Source: an uncultured Porphyromonas sp.
GTDB lineage: Bacteria; Bacteroidota; Bacteroidia; Bacteroidales; Porphyromonadaceae
Assembly: GCA_943912835.1 (NCBI GenBank)
Contig: CALTVJ010000001.1
Coordinates: 1-64,000, forward strand
Direction of reading: 5' to 3'
Length of the DNA stretch: 64,000 nt
Below, piece by piece: positions 33,417 to 41,700 of this stretch. Below the pieces are notes generated by a model. It ran no database searches. It worked only from the letters and a program-made list of their open reading frames with translations, and was not told the origin of the DNA. The position numbers and the translations under genes are program-made. Position 1 is the stretch's first letter, and the number at the start of each line of letters is the position of its first letter.

Positions 33417-33650
33417 AGACTATTGCATAATACAGCACTCGCTTTGTTATTTTCAACATTGACTCCGTCCGCACTTCATGGTCGACTTGGTCATTTACAA
33501 AAGTAAACTCCCTATGTCCTCAGTCTGGGTACCTTCTAAAGCACGATAGCTCAAGTAAACTAGGCTCTGCACTCGGCTCATACTATCCTTGCGATTACCA
33601 CATTCTGTAAAATCTCACATTATCATTGTGTAACCCGTCGGGCGATCTCC
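33417..33650. repeat. Interspersed intergenic repeat, copy C (full length, with a 60-nt insertion)
   Basis: Spans the whole element: AGACTATTGCATAATACAGC at the 5' end, the CCGTCCGCACTTC block, CTCAGTCT, then CCTTGCGATTACC, ATTCTGTAAAATCTC and GTAACCCGTC. Between CAGTCT (ends 33526) and CCTTGCG (from 33587) it has about 60 nt where copy A has only CAATG. Only about 110 nt separate it from the tRNA gene. The remainder of the 32862-33838 gap, apart from copy B, the tRNA, the terminators and the -7 box at 33814, shows no gene. Confidence 0.8.
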
Positions 33651-33813
33651 TATAGAGGATATTCAAGACGACCTCAATACTCGAAAAACTCTCAAGCTAA
33701 TACACAACAATCCTTCAAGTTAGAGGGCTTTTATCCTTTAAGTTAAACAATGATAGTCCATCAACTTGTACAACAACAATAGGTTTCCCAGCAAGTCATG
33801 CTATAAATCTTTG

Positions 33814-33821
33814 TATCTTTG
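33814..33821 (+). promoter_or_regulatory. Possible -7 box for the SpmAB-like gene
   Basis: TATCTTTG fits TAnnTTTG exactly and lies 17 nt before the ATG at 33839. A -33 element is not clear. Confidence 0.45.
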
Positions 33822-33838
33822 TTATAGAGCTCTTAGTT

Positions 33839-35071
33839 ATGATATTAAACTACATATTTGTAGCCTTCTTTGTCATCGCTAGTTTGATGGCGCTGGGCAC
33901 TTTGCTCTTTACTGGAGAATGGACAGTATTTGAGCGTATCGTCAGTACAACCTTTGAACAGAGTCGTAATGGATTTGAAATTTCGCTCTACTTAACAGGC
34001 GTTTTGAGTCTATGGCTTGGACTTTTACGTATTGCCGAATTAAGTGGACTTATTAACACGTTATCACGTTGGGTGTCTCCTGTGCTAAGATGTTTGTTCC
34101 CAACAATTCCTTCGTCGCACCCTGTACTAGGGAATATTTTCATGAATATATCAGCCAATATGTTGGGTTTGGATAATGCAGCAACCCCTCTTGGATTGAA
34201 AACCATGAATGTGTTGCAAGAGCTAAACACTAAGAAAGACGAACCTAGTGATGCAATGAATATGTTTATTGCTCTCAATGCAAGCGGTCTGACAATCATT
34301 CCAACATCGATTATAGCCTTTAGAATGCAGGCTGGAGCGAGCAATCCCGCCGATGTATTTATCCCCATACTCGCTGCAACGATGGTGTCGACGTTAGTTG
34401 CGATAGTTTTGGTCGGGATCAAACAGAAAATTCGTCTTACACAAGGTCCACTTATATTATTATATACTATCGTCCTCTCTTTTTTAGCCGTAATATATAT
34501 CGCCTATAACTATCTGAGTGCCGAACAATTTAATACTTTAAGCTCTGGGATATCTGCCTCTTTGTTAGTCCTCGTGATGCTTCTAATCCTCATTAGTGGA
34601 TTGAAGAAAGGTTTGAACGTCTATGACTGTTTCATTGAGGGGGCAAAAGAAGGTTTCACGACTGCTATCAGTATTGTCCCCTACTTAATTGCCATGTTAG
34701 TTGGCATAGGTGTATTTCGTAGCTCTGGAGCGATGGATTTATTTTCTAGATCTATTTCTTGGTGTTTTACCCAAATGTCATGGGATACTGAGTGGATCAA
34801 TGCCCTACCTACAATGCTAATGAAGCCACTTAGTGGAAGTGGAGCACGCGGATTAATGGTAGATGCTATGCAAACGTATGGAGCAGATAGCTTTGTCGGC
34901 AGATTAAGTTGTATGGTACAAGGTGCAAGTGATACAACCTTCTATGTCATTACACTATATCTTGGATCAATCGGGATTAAGAGAAGCTCCTATGTCTTGA
35001 GCTATTCTCTTTTGGCAGACTTATCTGGTATGATTGTTGCCGTGTTGTTGTGTTATCTCTTTTTCGCTTAA
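33839..35071 (+). CDS. SpmA/SpmB-like nucleoside-recognition (Gate) membrane protein
   Basis: The 410-aa membrane protein joins two Gate-domain halves that in Bacillus are separate proteins SpmA and SpmB. The first half has FPTIPSSHPVLGNIFMNISA and LGLDNAATPLGLKTM (about 110-124), the SpmA mark; the second has KEGFTTAISIVPYLIAMLVG and KPLSGSGARGLMVDAM (about 330-345), the SpmB mark. About ten helices are visible. These organisms do not sporulate, so the name only reflects homology; a transport role for a small solute is likely but unproven. It is followed 17 nt later by an acyltransferase gene. Confidence 0.88.
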   Translation: MILNYIFVAFFVIASLMALGTLLFTGEWTVFERIVSTTFEQSRNGFEISLYLTGVLSLWLGLLRIAELSGLINTLSRWVSPVLRCLFPTIPSSHPVLGNIFMNISANMLGLDNAATPLGLKTMNVLQELNTKKDEPSDAMNMFIALNASGLTIIPTSIIAFRMQAGASNPADVFIPILAATMVSTLVAIVLVGIKQKIRLTQGPLILLYTIVLSFLAVIYIAYNYLSAEQFNTLSSGISASLLVLVMLLILISGLKKGLNVYDCFIEGAKEGFTTAISIVPYLIAMLVGIGVFRSSGAMDLFSRSISWCFTQMSWDTEWINALPTMLMKPLSGSGARGLMVDAMQTYGADSFVGRLSCMVQGASDTTFYVITLYLGSIGIKRSSYVLSYSLLADLSGMIVAVLLCYLFFA

Positions 35072-35088
35072 AATTTATCTAACTTAAT

Positions 35089-36102
35089 ATGAAAGACAAG
35101 TCAAATAAGCAACCTATTAGTTCATTATATCTTCTTAAAGGGATATGCGCGTTTTTAGTCGTTTGTTGTCATGCTCCTTGGGCTGGAGAACTAAATCATT
35201 GGATTATCCCTCTTAGGTGGTCTGCTGTGCCTTTCTTCTTCACAATTACTGGTTATTTTCTTTATCATGAAGATCGAGATACAATAATAAAAAACATAAA
35301 AACAACTCTAATAAAGCTCCTTCCTATCATTCTTTTGACCAATCTATTTTATCTGCTTTGGCTCTTTCCCAACCATGGTTGGACATTAAACAAATTACAG
35401 CAGTGTCTTGATCTAATATTCTATGGAGATAGTATCATGGGACCATTATGGTACCTTGTAGCCTTAGCTTGGGGAGTTGTATTTTTTTATTGCATCTTAC
35501 GAGTATTCTTTCGTAACAGCATACTTCAGAACAGATTTATTCAACTTTTAATTGCTTTATTACCACTGAGTCTGCTATCAACCTTAGCCCTTGGTTGGGG
35601 AGATACTCTATATGAATATTTTAACATTAAATATTCACCTTTTAATGCACTCTGTTATGCTTTACCTTATCTATCATTGGGCTTTTTGATTAAGAAAAAC
35701 GAAGAATATTTATGTACTCTCCCTTTTAATTTGTATGCTCTATTTAGCTTCTTAATTATATACATCGAGTTTATAATCTCCTCGTTATATCTTAAATCCG
35801 AATTTGATTCGACCTGCTTCTCAACCACTTTATTTGTTTTTTGCACTTTCATATTTCTATTACAACACAAACATTGGGGCAGTCAGAGCAAATTAGCTCA
35901 TATAGGTAAGGTGTACTCAGGAAACATATATTATTGGCATATGGCTGCACTAACAATTGGTGCTAAACTAACGGCCTTAATCGGTATTACAGCCAGTACA
36001 TACAACTTATTTGCAGCTCCTGCAGGCTTTGTTATTGGTCTAGGTATGTCAGTAGTAGTCGTCGCGATCCAAAACAAACTAAACATCCACATCTTTAGAT
36101 AA
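35089..36102 (+). CDS. Membrane acyltransferase, family 3
   Basis: A 337-aa integral membrane protein with about ten hydrophobic segments. The start LYLLKGICAFLVVCCHAPW has the conserved His of acyltransferase family 3 (OafA/WecH-like), and VPFFFTITGYFLY is the usual second-helix motif with the Arg/Trp upstream (IPLRWSAVPFF). Such enzymes O-acetylate sugars or other envelope molecules using acetyl-CoA. The substrate is unknown; no polysaccharide locus is adjacent. The gene is more A/T-rich than its neighbours, which may mean a more recent arrival. Confidence 0.83.
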   Translation: MKDKSNKQPISSLYLLKGICAFLVVCCHAPWAGELNHWIIPLRWSAVPFFFTITGYFLYHEDRDTIIKNIKTTLIKLLPIILLTNLFYLLWLFPNHGWTLNKLQQCLDLIFYGDSIMGPLWYLVALAWGVVFFYCILRVFFRNSILQNRFIQLLIALLPLSLLSTLALGWGDTLYEYFNIKYSPFNALCYALPYLSLGFLIKKNEEYLCTLPFNLYALFSFLIIYIEFIISSLYLKSEFDSTCFSTTLFVFCTFIFLLQHKHWGSQSKLAHIGKVYSGNIYYWHMAALTIGAKLTALIGITASTYNLFAAPAGFVIGLGMSVVVVAIQNKLNIHIFR

Positions 36103-36110
36103 ATTCTAGC

Positions 36111-36156
36111 AAAAAAGAATGGGGTAAGCGCAAATGCGCTTACCCCATTCTTTTTT
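36111..36156. terminator. Bidirectional terminator between acyltransferase and PPi-PFK genes
   Basis: Perfect 20-bp inverted repeat (36111-36130 and 36137-36156) with a 6-nt loop, bounded by AAAAAA on one side and TTTTTT on the other, between convergent genes. It serves both strands. Confidence 0.9.
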
Positions 36157-36166
36157 ATTTATTCGA

Positions 36167-37810
36167 TTAAGCTTGCTCGAGTTTGAGTGTATGTGTAGGT
36201 TGGTCACATAGCTCAGCAGGGCCAAAGAACTGAATTGGACCTGGGTAAACATAAGCTGTTTCGATAGCCCATTCGTCACGCTTTGAAGCGAAGTATTTGA
36301 AAGGAGCTGCATCCAAACGAACAAGAGCTTTCTGTATCACAGGTTTCATAGCACCATGACGACGCTCCATATTCATCATCATTGTCGTTGGGATACCACC
36401 AGCAATCCACTCTTCTGCAGGAGCTGTGAGGTTCTGTACCGAGCTCATGTAACCAGTCACCCCAGCGCTGATGAGGCAAGATGCAGTACGACCAAGCGCA
36501 TAGCAATAGTCCGCATCGAAGTTTGAAGGCGCAGCACAACGACCTTCATAACCAAAGAAGTGTGTTAGTGGTGAGAACTTACCCACATACTTACCTGCTT
36601 GTTTCCATTCAGCAAGTTTCACACCCACCATCTCTGCAAGAAGCTTCTCTGTCTCAATTAGAGATACTTGTACGTTACCATGTGGGTCACGGTCGAGTGT
36701 CAACTGACGAGCCACTGTAGCAGGTAGACTAGCGTAAAGTGCAGAGTTGTCTGCCGAAAGCTTAGAAATAATGAATGAACGTTGCTCTTCAGCAGGAATA
36801 GCACGGAACTCCTCTTCGTTGTGTGCTAAGAAATCGTTAAGCTCTGCAATAAGAGCTTTCATTGCAGGAACAAACTCAATAAGACCTTCAGGGATAAGCA
36901 CAGTACCGAAATTATTGCCATTAGCTGCACGCTTAGCAACAACCTCTGCGATGCTTGTTACCACTTGGTCAAGCGTCATATTCTTAGCCTCTACCTCTTC
37001 ACTCACGATAGCGACATTAGGTTGTACTTGCAGAGCACACTCAAGAGCAATGTGCGAAGCAGAGCGACCCATCAACTTAATGAAGTGCCAGTATTTACGA
37101 GCAGAGTTACAGTCACGTTGGATGTTACCAATAACTTCGCTGTACACCTTAGTTGCTGTATCAAAGCCAAATGAAGTCTCAATTTGTTCGTTCTTGAGGT
37201 CTCCGTCAATTGTCTTAGGGCAACCAATTACTTGTACCTTCTCACCTTTAGCTTTGTAATACTCTGCAAGAACAGCAGCATTGGTATTAGAATCGTCTCC
37301 ACCAATGATTACCAAAGCATTGAGTGATAGCTTCTTGATAATCTCAAGACCTTTTTCGTATTGCTCTACCTCTTCTAGCTTAGTACGTCCAGAGCCAATG
37401 ATATCAAAACCACCCGTATTACGATATTCATCAATAAGTTCGCTTGTTAGCTCAATGTAATTGTGCTTAACCAAACCATCAGGTCCCATCAAGAACCCGT
37501 AGACACGACCAGCAGGGTTGATTGCCTTTACACCATCGAAGATACCAGCAATAACATTGTGTCCTCCTGGTGCTTGACCTCCCGATAGGATGACACCCAC
37601 ATTGATGGGAGCTTGCTCTACTTGCTCTGTAGCAGCCTCAAAACGAAGCTTTGGTAGACCATAAGTATTGGGGAATAGTTCTTTGATAGCCTCTTGGTCG
37701 CTAACACTCTGTGTTGCATCTCCAAGTACCACTTTCACAGCACCTTGAAGTGCTTTAGGCAACTTAGGGCTATACTGCCCACGAGCTACCTGTAAAGGAC
37801 TTTTACTCAT
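36167..37810 (-). CDS. pfp: Diphosphate--fructose-6-phosphate 1-phosphotransferase
   Basis: This enzyme phosphorylates fructose 6-phosphate with PPi instead of ATP, reversibly. The 547-aa long form has [19 protein letters not shown] (about 72-90), [10 protein letters not shown] with the PPi-type GGDDS at 170-174 (ATP enzymes have GGDGS), [10 protein letters not shown] (about 199-208) and [16 protein letters not shown]. Length fits the PPi-dependent long clade shared with plant PFP beta subunits. It is monocistronic between a shared terminator at 36111-36156 and a TATCTTTG box at 37851-37858. PPi use saves ATP in an anaerobic glycolysis. Confidence 0.93.
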   Translation of the reverse strand: MSKSPLQVARGQYSPKLPKALQGAVKVVLGDATQSVSDQEAIKELFPNTYGLPKLRFEAATEQVEQAPINVGVILSGGQAPGGHNVIAGIFDGVKAINPAGRVYGFLMGPDGLVKHNYIELTSELIDEYRNTGGFDIIGSGRTKLEEVEQYEKGLEIIKKLSLNALVIIGGDDSNTNAAVLAEYYKAKGEKVQVIGCPKTIDGDLKNEQIETSFGFDTATKVYSEVIGNIQRDCNSARKYWHFIKLMGRSASHIALECALQVQPNVAIVSEEVEAKNMTLDQVVTSIAEVVAKRAANGNNFGTVLIPEGLIEFVPAMKALIAELNDFLAHNEEEFRAIPAEEQRSFIISKLSADNSALYASLPATVARQLTLDRDPHGNVQVSLIETEKLLAEMVGVKLAEWKQAGKYVGKFSPLTHFFGYEGRCAAPSNFDADYCYALGRTASCLISAGVTGYMSSVQNLTAPAEEWIAGGIPTTMMMNMERRHGAMKPVIQKALVRLDAAPFKYFASKRDEWAIETAYVYPGPIQFFGPAELCDQPTHTLKLEQA

Positions 37811-37850
37811 TTCTGTTTAATATCTTGTAATTAAAATAGCTTAGTGTTCA

Positions 37851-37858
37851 CAAAGATA
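37851..37858 (-). promoter_or_regulatory. Possible -7 box of the PPi-PFK gene
   Basis: TATCTTTG on the minus strand fits TAnnTTTG, 40 nt before the ATG. No good -33 TTG is present at 18-20 nt. Confidence 0.45.
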
Positions 37859-37934
37859 CCCAAAATCCCATTAACTCGATAGCCGTTTAGTTCATCAAGC
37901 GACACTTATCTTTTGTACTAGCTGTCAAAACGAC

Positions 37935-38516
37935 CTATAAGTAAGGACCAACAAGAAGACCGCAACAAGCCGCCAAAGCAATCAATAAAAGAGGATTTTG
38001 CTTGTATCTATAACTCAGCATAAATGCCAATAAGAAGAGCATCAGGCTAAACACAAAATGCATAGTAGCCTCCCTAGGATGCCCAAAGTTTTCGCTCGTC
38101 ATCAAGCCCAGAGCGGCAGCCGCAATCAAACCGATAATCGTTGGTCTTAGAATAGAGAATACAGCTTTAAGACGAGGATGATCCTTGTAGCGCAAAAGCA
38201 AACTCGACACAAAATACATCAACAGAAACGGCAACCAAACTACAGACAATGTCGCAACGACACTCCCCAAAACGCCCATCGCAGGAGAGTAGCCAGCCTC
38301 AACGACCGCAGCATAACCAACATAAGTCGCCGCATTAATCCCAATAGGGCCAGGGGTCATCTGGCTTGCTGCAACAATGTCTGTAAACTCTTGCGTCGTC
38401 AGCCAATGATGCTTTGTAACAACCTCCGCTTGAATCAAAGACAACATCGCATACCCTCCACCAAAGTTGATAATCCCGATTTTGCTGAACGTCAAGAATA
38501 GGTCTAAAAAAATCAT
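37935..38516 (-). CDS. Chromate-transport (CHR) family membrane protein, subunit 2
   Basis: The 193-aa protein has one CHR domain with about six helices: FLTFSKIGIINFGGGYAMLS at the start, QMTPGPIGINAATYVGY (about 52-68) and a hydrophobic C-terminal half. Long ChrA proteins carry two such halves; here they are two genes, this one overlapping the stop of the first by 4 nt. Proven CHR proteins export chromate, but short-chain CHR pairs in anaerobes may move other anions. It is the last gene of the four-gene minus run from 41423. Confidence 0.85.
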   Translation of the reverse strand: MIFLDLFLTFSKIGIINFGGGYAMLSLIQAEVVTKHHWLTTQEFTDIVAASQMTPGPIGINAATYVGYAAVVEAGYSPAMGVLGSVVATLSVVWLPFLLMYFVSSLLLRYKDHPRLKAVFSILRPTIIGLIAAAALGLMTSENFGHPREATMHFVFSLMLFLLAFMLSYRYKQNPLLLIALAACCGLLVGPYL

Positions 38517-39040
38517 AGTATCTTCCTAAGTAGATAGCCAGCCAAAGCAGCTATGAGTAAAACATACACAGGAGAAACCTCAAACAGATAAATTGCCATA
38601 GCCGCAACAATCGGTATCCAAATAGTTCTCCACGATAGCTGAGCACTACGCGCCATGGTGAAGACAGGAGCAGCTATGAGAGCTACAACCACAGGACGAA
38701 TCCCCATAAAAGCGTAGGCAACCCACTCATTATGACGTGCCGAGCGAAAAATAGTAGCGAGTGCTAATATAATTAAGAAAGACGGAAGTATTACCCCCAA
38801 ACTGGCAATTACAGCAGTACGCACACCACCGATACGCTGGCCAATATGCTGACTCATATTGACTGCAAATATCCCCGGAGCTGTTTGAGAAACAGCTAGG
38901 ATATCCATAAACTCCTCTCGTGTAAGCCACTTATACTCCTCCACTAGTTTGTGCTCAATCATCGGCACCATCGCGTAGCCTCCCCCAATAGTCCCTACAC
39001 CAATTTTGAAGAATATCCAAAAGAGCTGCCAATCTTTCAT
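38513..39040 (-). CDS. Chromate-transport (CHR) family membrane protein, subunit 1
   Basis: The 175-aa partner of the gene at 37935-38516, with the same CHR layout: IFFKIGVGTIGGGYAMVPMI at the start and VSQTAPGIFAVNMSQHIGQR near residue 50. The ATG at 39038-39040 was chosen over a GTG at 39070, since the latter overlaps the ABC gene by 23 nt and adds only MTKRFIFKFV. The two CHR genes overlap by 4 nt (ATGA), which points to equal production of a heteromer with inverted halves. Confidence 0.85.
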   Translation of the reverse strand: MKDWQLFWIFFKIGVGTIGGGYAMVPMIEHKLVEEYKWLTREEFMDILAVSQTAPGIFAVNMSQHIGQRIGGVRTAVIASLGVILPSFLIILALATIFRSARHNEWVAYAFMGIRPVVVALIAAPVFTMARSAQLSWRTIWIPIVAAMAIYLFEVSPVYVLLIAALAGYLLRKIL

Positions 39041-39047
39041 CACAAAC

Positions 39048-40658
39048 TTAAATATAAATCGTTTGGTCACATGCCTCTGCCACCTCTTGGTGATGCGTGA
39101 TGAAGATAATGATACGGTCGTCTATGTGTTTGCGCAAGTTCTCCAAGAATTTTTGCTCCGTATCTTGGTCTAATGCACTTGTCGCTTCATCAAGTAACAG
39201 AATGCGTCCAGAGCGCAAGAGCGAACGAGCTATCGCTATCCTCTGAGCTTGCCCTTCGCTAAGGCCTGCGCCTTTCTCTCCGAGCACGGTATCAAGTCCT
39301 TCTGGCAACTCCCAAACGAAATCCGCCGAGGCTATGCTAAGTGCTTGTCGGAGTTTACGCTCATCTGCTGTTACATTGCCCACCAATAAGTTCTCTCTAA
39401 TGCTACCACTTAACAACGAATTACCTTGTGGTACATAAACAAAATTACTCCTCGTAGCCTCACTAACGACCTCTTCGTAGTCGTTACTTTTGATCTTTAT
39501 CTCTCCTTTCTCCGGACTAACCAAGCCTAGAAGTAAACGCAATAGAGTAGTTTTACCTGCTCCCGTACGTCCCATGACAGCAACCATCTGCCCTGAGTGT
39601 AACTGCAAAGAGAAATCCTCATAAATGTATGGGCTATCTTGGTCATAACGAAAATGCAAACCTTTTGCTTCTAATCGAATCGCCCCTTTTAAGATACGGC
39701 TCTTGGTTTTATGCTCAGTCTGGTACTCCAACACATTAACCAAGCGGTCTATACCAGCTTTCGCCACAATCATAGAGGGGATTAGATTCATCAAATCACT
39801 CATAGGACGCTGAATGCGGACAACAAGCTGTAAAAACGAAGTCATCGTCCCAAACGTAATCCATCCCTTAAGCAAACTCCAAGCACTCCACAAAAAAGCC
39901 ACAGCATAGCCACCACTAAAGGCAGCACTCATCATGATGTTGCCATAGATAGTAATCCCAACACGATTGCGCACTTGTTGATACAGCTGTGCTTGTAACA
40001 GACGTAATCTATTGATTTCTTCTTCTTGTCTCTCAAAGGTGCGTACCACTGTCTGATTAACAAGTGTCTCTTGTATATGAGCATTGATTTGACTCTCTGT
40101 CGTCTTGATATCCTTGCTATAACGAAGCATCCGCGTATAAAATAGACGACTAAATGCCAAGACGATAGGCATACCAATCCCCAGCATGAGCGCAAGTGTA
40201 GCATCAAAAACGTAAAGCATCAGGAGCGATGCTATCAACTGAACCGCACTCACGATAGCATTAGGAATAGAACTTACGAGTAGCTGTACGGTATCGTCCG
40301 TATCTTTGATAATACGCGTCAGCATATCTCCACTATGCAGGTCTTTGAGTGCTTGCCAACGCGTGTAAAGGAGATGACTAAAAACCCTTAGGCGTACAGT
40401 ATTCCCTAGACGTACAGCCGTCCTATTGGTCAAGGATATACCCCACAACCGCAGGAGGGCACTAATGCCTAGAGTTGCCATAAATAATAGTCCTAATATC
40501 CTCCAATCACCCTGCTCTACCCCTGTTACGACATCTACAATAGTCTTACTGAGCCACACTGAGCTTAGCGATACGGCTATAGACAAAAAACCAATAAATA
40601 TGATCCCAACAATATGCCATTTATATCCACGTAGGAGATCTCGAATGAGTATGAACAT
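39048..40658 (-). CDS. ABC exporter, fused membrane and ATPase domains
   Basis: A 536-aa half-transporter of the MsbA/LmrA type. Six helices over residues 10-290 are followed by an ATPase domain with Walker A GRTGAGKTTLLRLLLG (about 364-379), signature LSEGQAQRIAIARSLL, Walker B ILLLDEATSALD and the switch His in FITHHQEV. The signature reads LSEGQ rather than LSGGQ, a tolerated variant. The substrate is unknown. It starts 18 nt after the mannosyltransferase-like gene and ends 7 nt before the CHR gene. Confidence 0.9.
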   Translation of the reverse strand: MFILIRDLLRGYKWHIVGIIFIGFLSIAVSLSSVWLSKTIVDVVTGVEQGDWRILGLLFMATLGISALLRLWGISLTNRTAVRLGNTVRLRVFSHLLYTRWQALKDLHSGDMLTRIIKDTDDTVQLLVSSIPNAIVSAVQLIASLLMLYVFDATLALMLGIGMPIVLAFSRLFYTRMLRYSKDIKTTESQINAHIQETLVNQTVVRTFERQEEEINRLRLLQAQLYQQVRNRVGITIYGNIMMSAAFSGGYAVAFLWSAWSLLKGWITFGTMTSFLQLVVRIQRPMSDLMNLIPSMIVAKAGIDRLVNVLEYQTEHKTKSRILKGAIRLEAKGLHFRYDQDSPYIYEDFSLQLHSGQMVAVMGRTGAGKTTLLRLLLGLVSPEKGEIKIKSNDYEEVVSEATRSNFVYVPQGNSLLSGSIRENLLVGNVTADERKLRQALSIASADFVWELPEGLDTVLGEKGAGLSEGQAQRIAIARSLLRSGRILLLDEATSALDQDTEQKFLENLRKHIDDRIIIFITHHQEVAEACDQTIYI

Positions 40659-40676
40659 AGTGTTTTCTCTAGTTTA

Positions 40677-41423
40677 TTATTTATGTTTCCCTACAGGAAA
40701 TTTACCGAGGAATTTATCTCTCCTAAGCGCCCAAACACCACAAAAAGCCTCGCCAAATATCTTTGGGCTCATTTTTGAGCTCCCCAAAACTCTATCTTCA
40801 AAAGTAATCGGAAGCTCTCGTACCATGAAGCCCAAAGAGTGGGCAATGTACTTCATCTCGATTTGGAAGGCATAGCCATGAAACCTGATATAATCCAAAT
40901 CAATATGCTCCAATACAGAGCGATGATAGCATACAAAACCAGCTGTCAGGTCTTTAATCCTTAAACCTGTAATCAGCCGAACATAAAGCGACGCTCCATA
41001 GCTTATGAAGATGCGCCCAAGAGGCCAATTCTTAATCTCCCCCCCCTTAATATAGCGCGAACCTATGGCGACATCACATGTACGAGACCTTACAGCACTA
41101 ACCAAATCCGCCAACTTATTTATCGGGTGGCTAAAGTCACAATCCATCTCTGTAATATACTCATAGCCATGCTCCAAAGCCCAGCGAAAACCTGCAATAT
41201 AGGCCTTACCTAATCCTTCCTTCCCTGCACGAGATAAGAGATGTAAATACTCTGGATACTCTTTTTGCTTCTCTCGTACAATCTGAGCAGTCCCATCGGG
41301 TGAGTTATCATCTATAATCAGAATATCTATATCGATAGGAAGAGCCATTACAGCATCAATCATTTGAGAGACATTCTCAATCTCGTTGTAAGTCGGAATA
41401 AGTACTATGCTATCGTGCTTCAT
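40677..41423 (-). CDS. Polyprenol-phosphate mannosyltransferase-like GT2
   Basis: The 248-aa protein is a DPM1-like GT2 enzyme that moves mannose or a similar sugar from a nucleotide donor to a polyprenol phosphate on the inner face of the membrane. It has IPTYNEIENVSQMIDAVM at the N-terminus, DILIIDDNSPDGTAQIV (about 33-49), the metal motif EMDCDFSHP and IGSRYIKGG, all typical of DPM1. There are no C-terminal membrane helices, so it is the soluble type. A TATCTTTG box lies upstream at 41445-41452, right at the edge of repeat copy D. Confidence 0.9.
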   Translation of the reverse strand: MKHDSIVLIPTYNEIENVSQMIDAVMALPIDIDILIIDDNSPDGTAQIVREKQKEYPEYLHLLSRAGKEGLGKAYIAGFRWALEHGYEYITEMDCDFSHPINKLADLVSAVRSRTCDVAIGSRYIKGGEIKNWPLGRIFISYGASLYVRLITGLRIKDLTAGFVCYHRSVLEHIDLDYIRFHGYAFQIEMKYIAHSLGFMVRELPITFEDRVLGSSKMSPKIFGEAFCGVWALRRDKFLGKFPVGKHK

Positions 41424-41444
41424 TAAATCCTTTATTTATAACTA

Positions 41445-41452
41445 CAAAGATA
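41445..41452 (-). promoter_or_regulatory. Possible -7 box for the mannosyltransferase-ABC-CHR operon
   Basis: TATCTTTG on the minus strand fits TAnnTTTG, 21 nt before the ATG at 41423. The next upstream bases (from 41457) belong to repeat copy D, so any -33 element would sit inside the repeat; none is clear. Confidence 0.45.
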
Positions 41453-41456
41453 ATAC

Positions 41457-41654
41457 GATACTATTGCATAATACGACACCGACTTCGTTATTTTCGACAT
41501 GGCCTCCGTCCGCACTTTATGTTCATGCTCAGTCATTTGCTCAAGCAAATGCTTTTCGCCCTTATTCTCAACACCTTGCGACCTCCTTATTCTGCACAAC
41601 CTTTCAAAACAACGAACCAAATTTGCCATTTTATATCCCATGCAACGGTTTCAG
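41457..41654. repeat. Interspersed intergenic repeat, copy D (diverged, full length)
   Basis: Shares ATACTATTGCATAATACG, CTTCGTTATTTTCGACAT, CTCCGTCCGCACTT, CACCTTGCGACC, ATTCTGC and a tail like CCCATGCAACG with the other copies. It has more substitutions than A, B and C, and the 12-bp hairpin of copy A has decayed. It fills most of the gap between the mannosyltransferase-like gene and the 41701 gene. Confidence 0.75.
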
Positions 41655-41700
41655 TGATATTTTAGAGCCTTTGGATAAAATTTATTCCATACTTAAAAGC

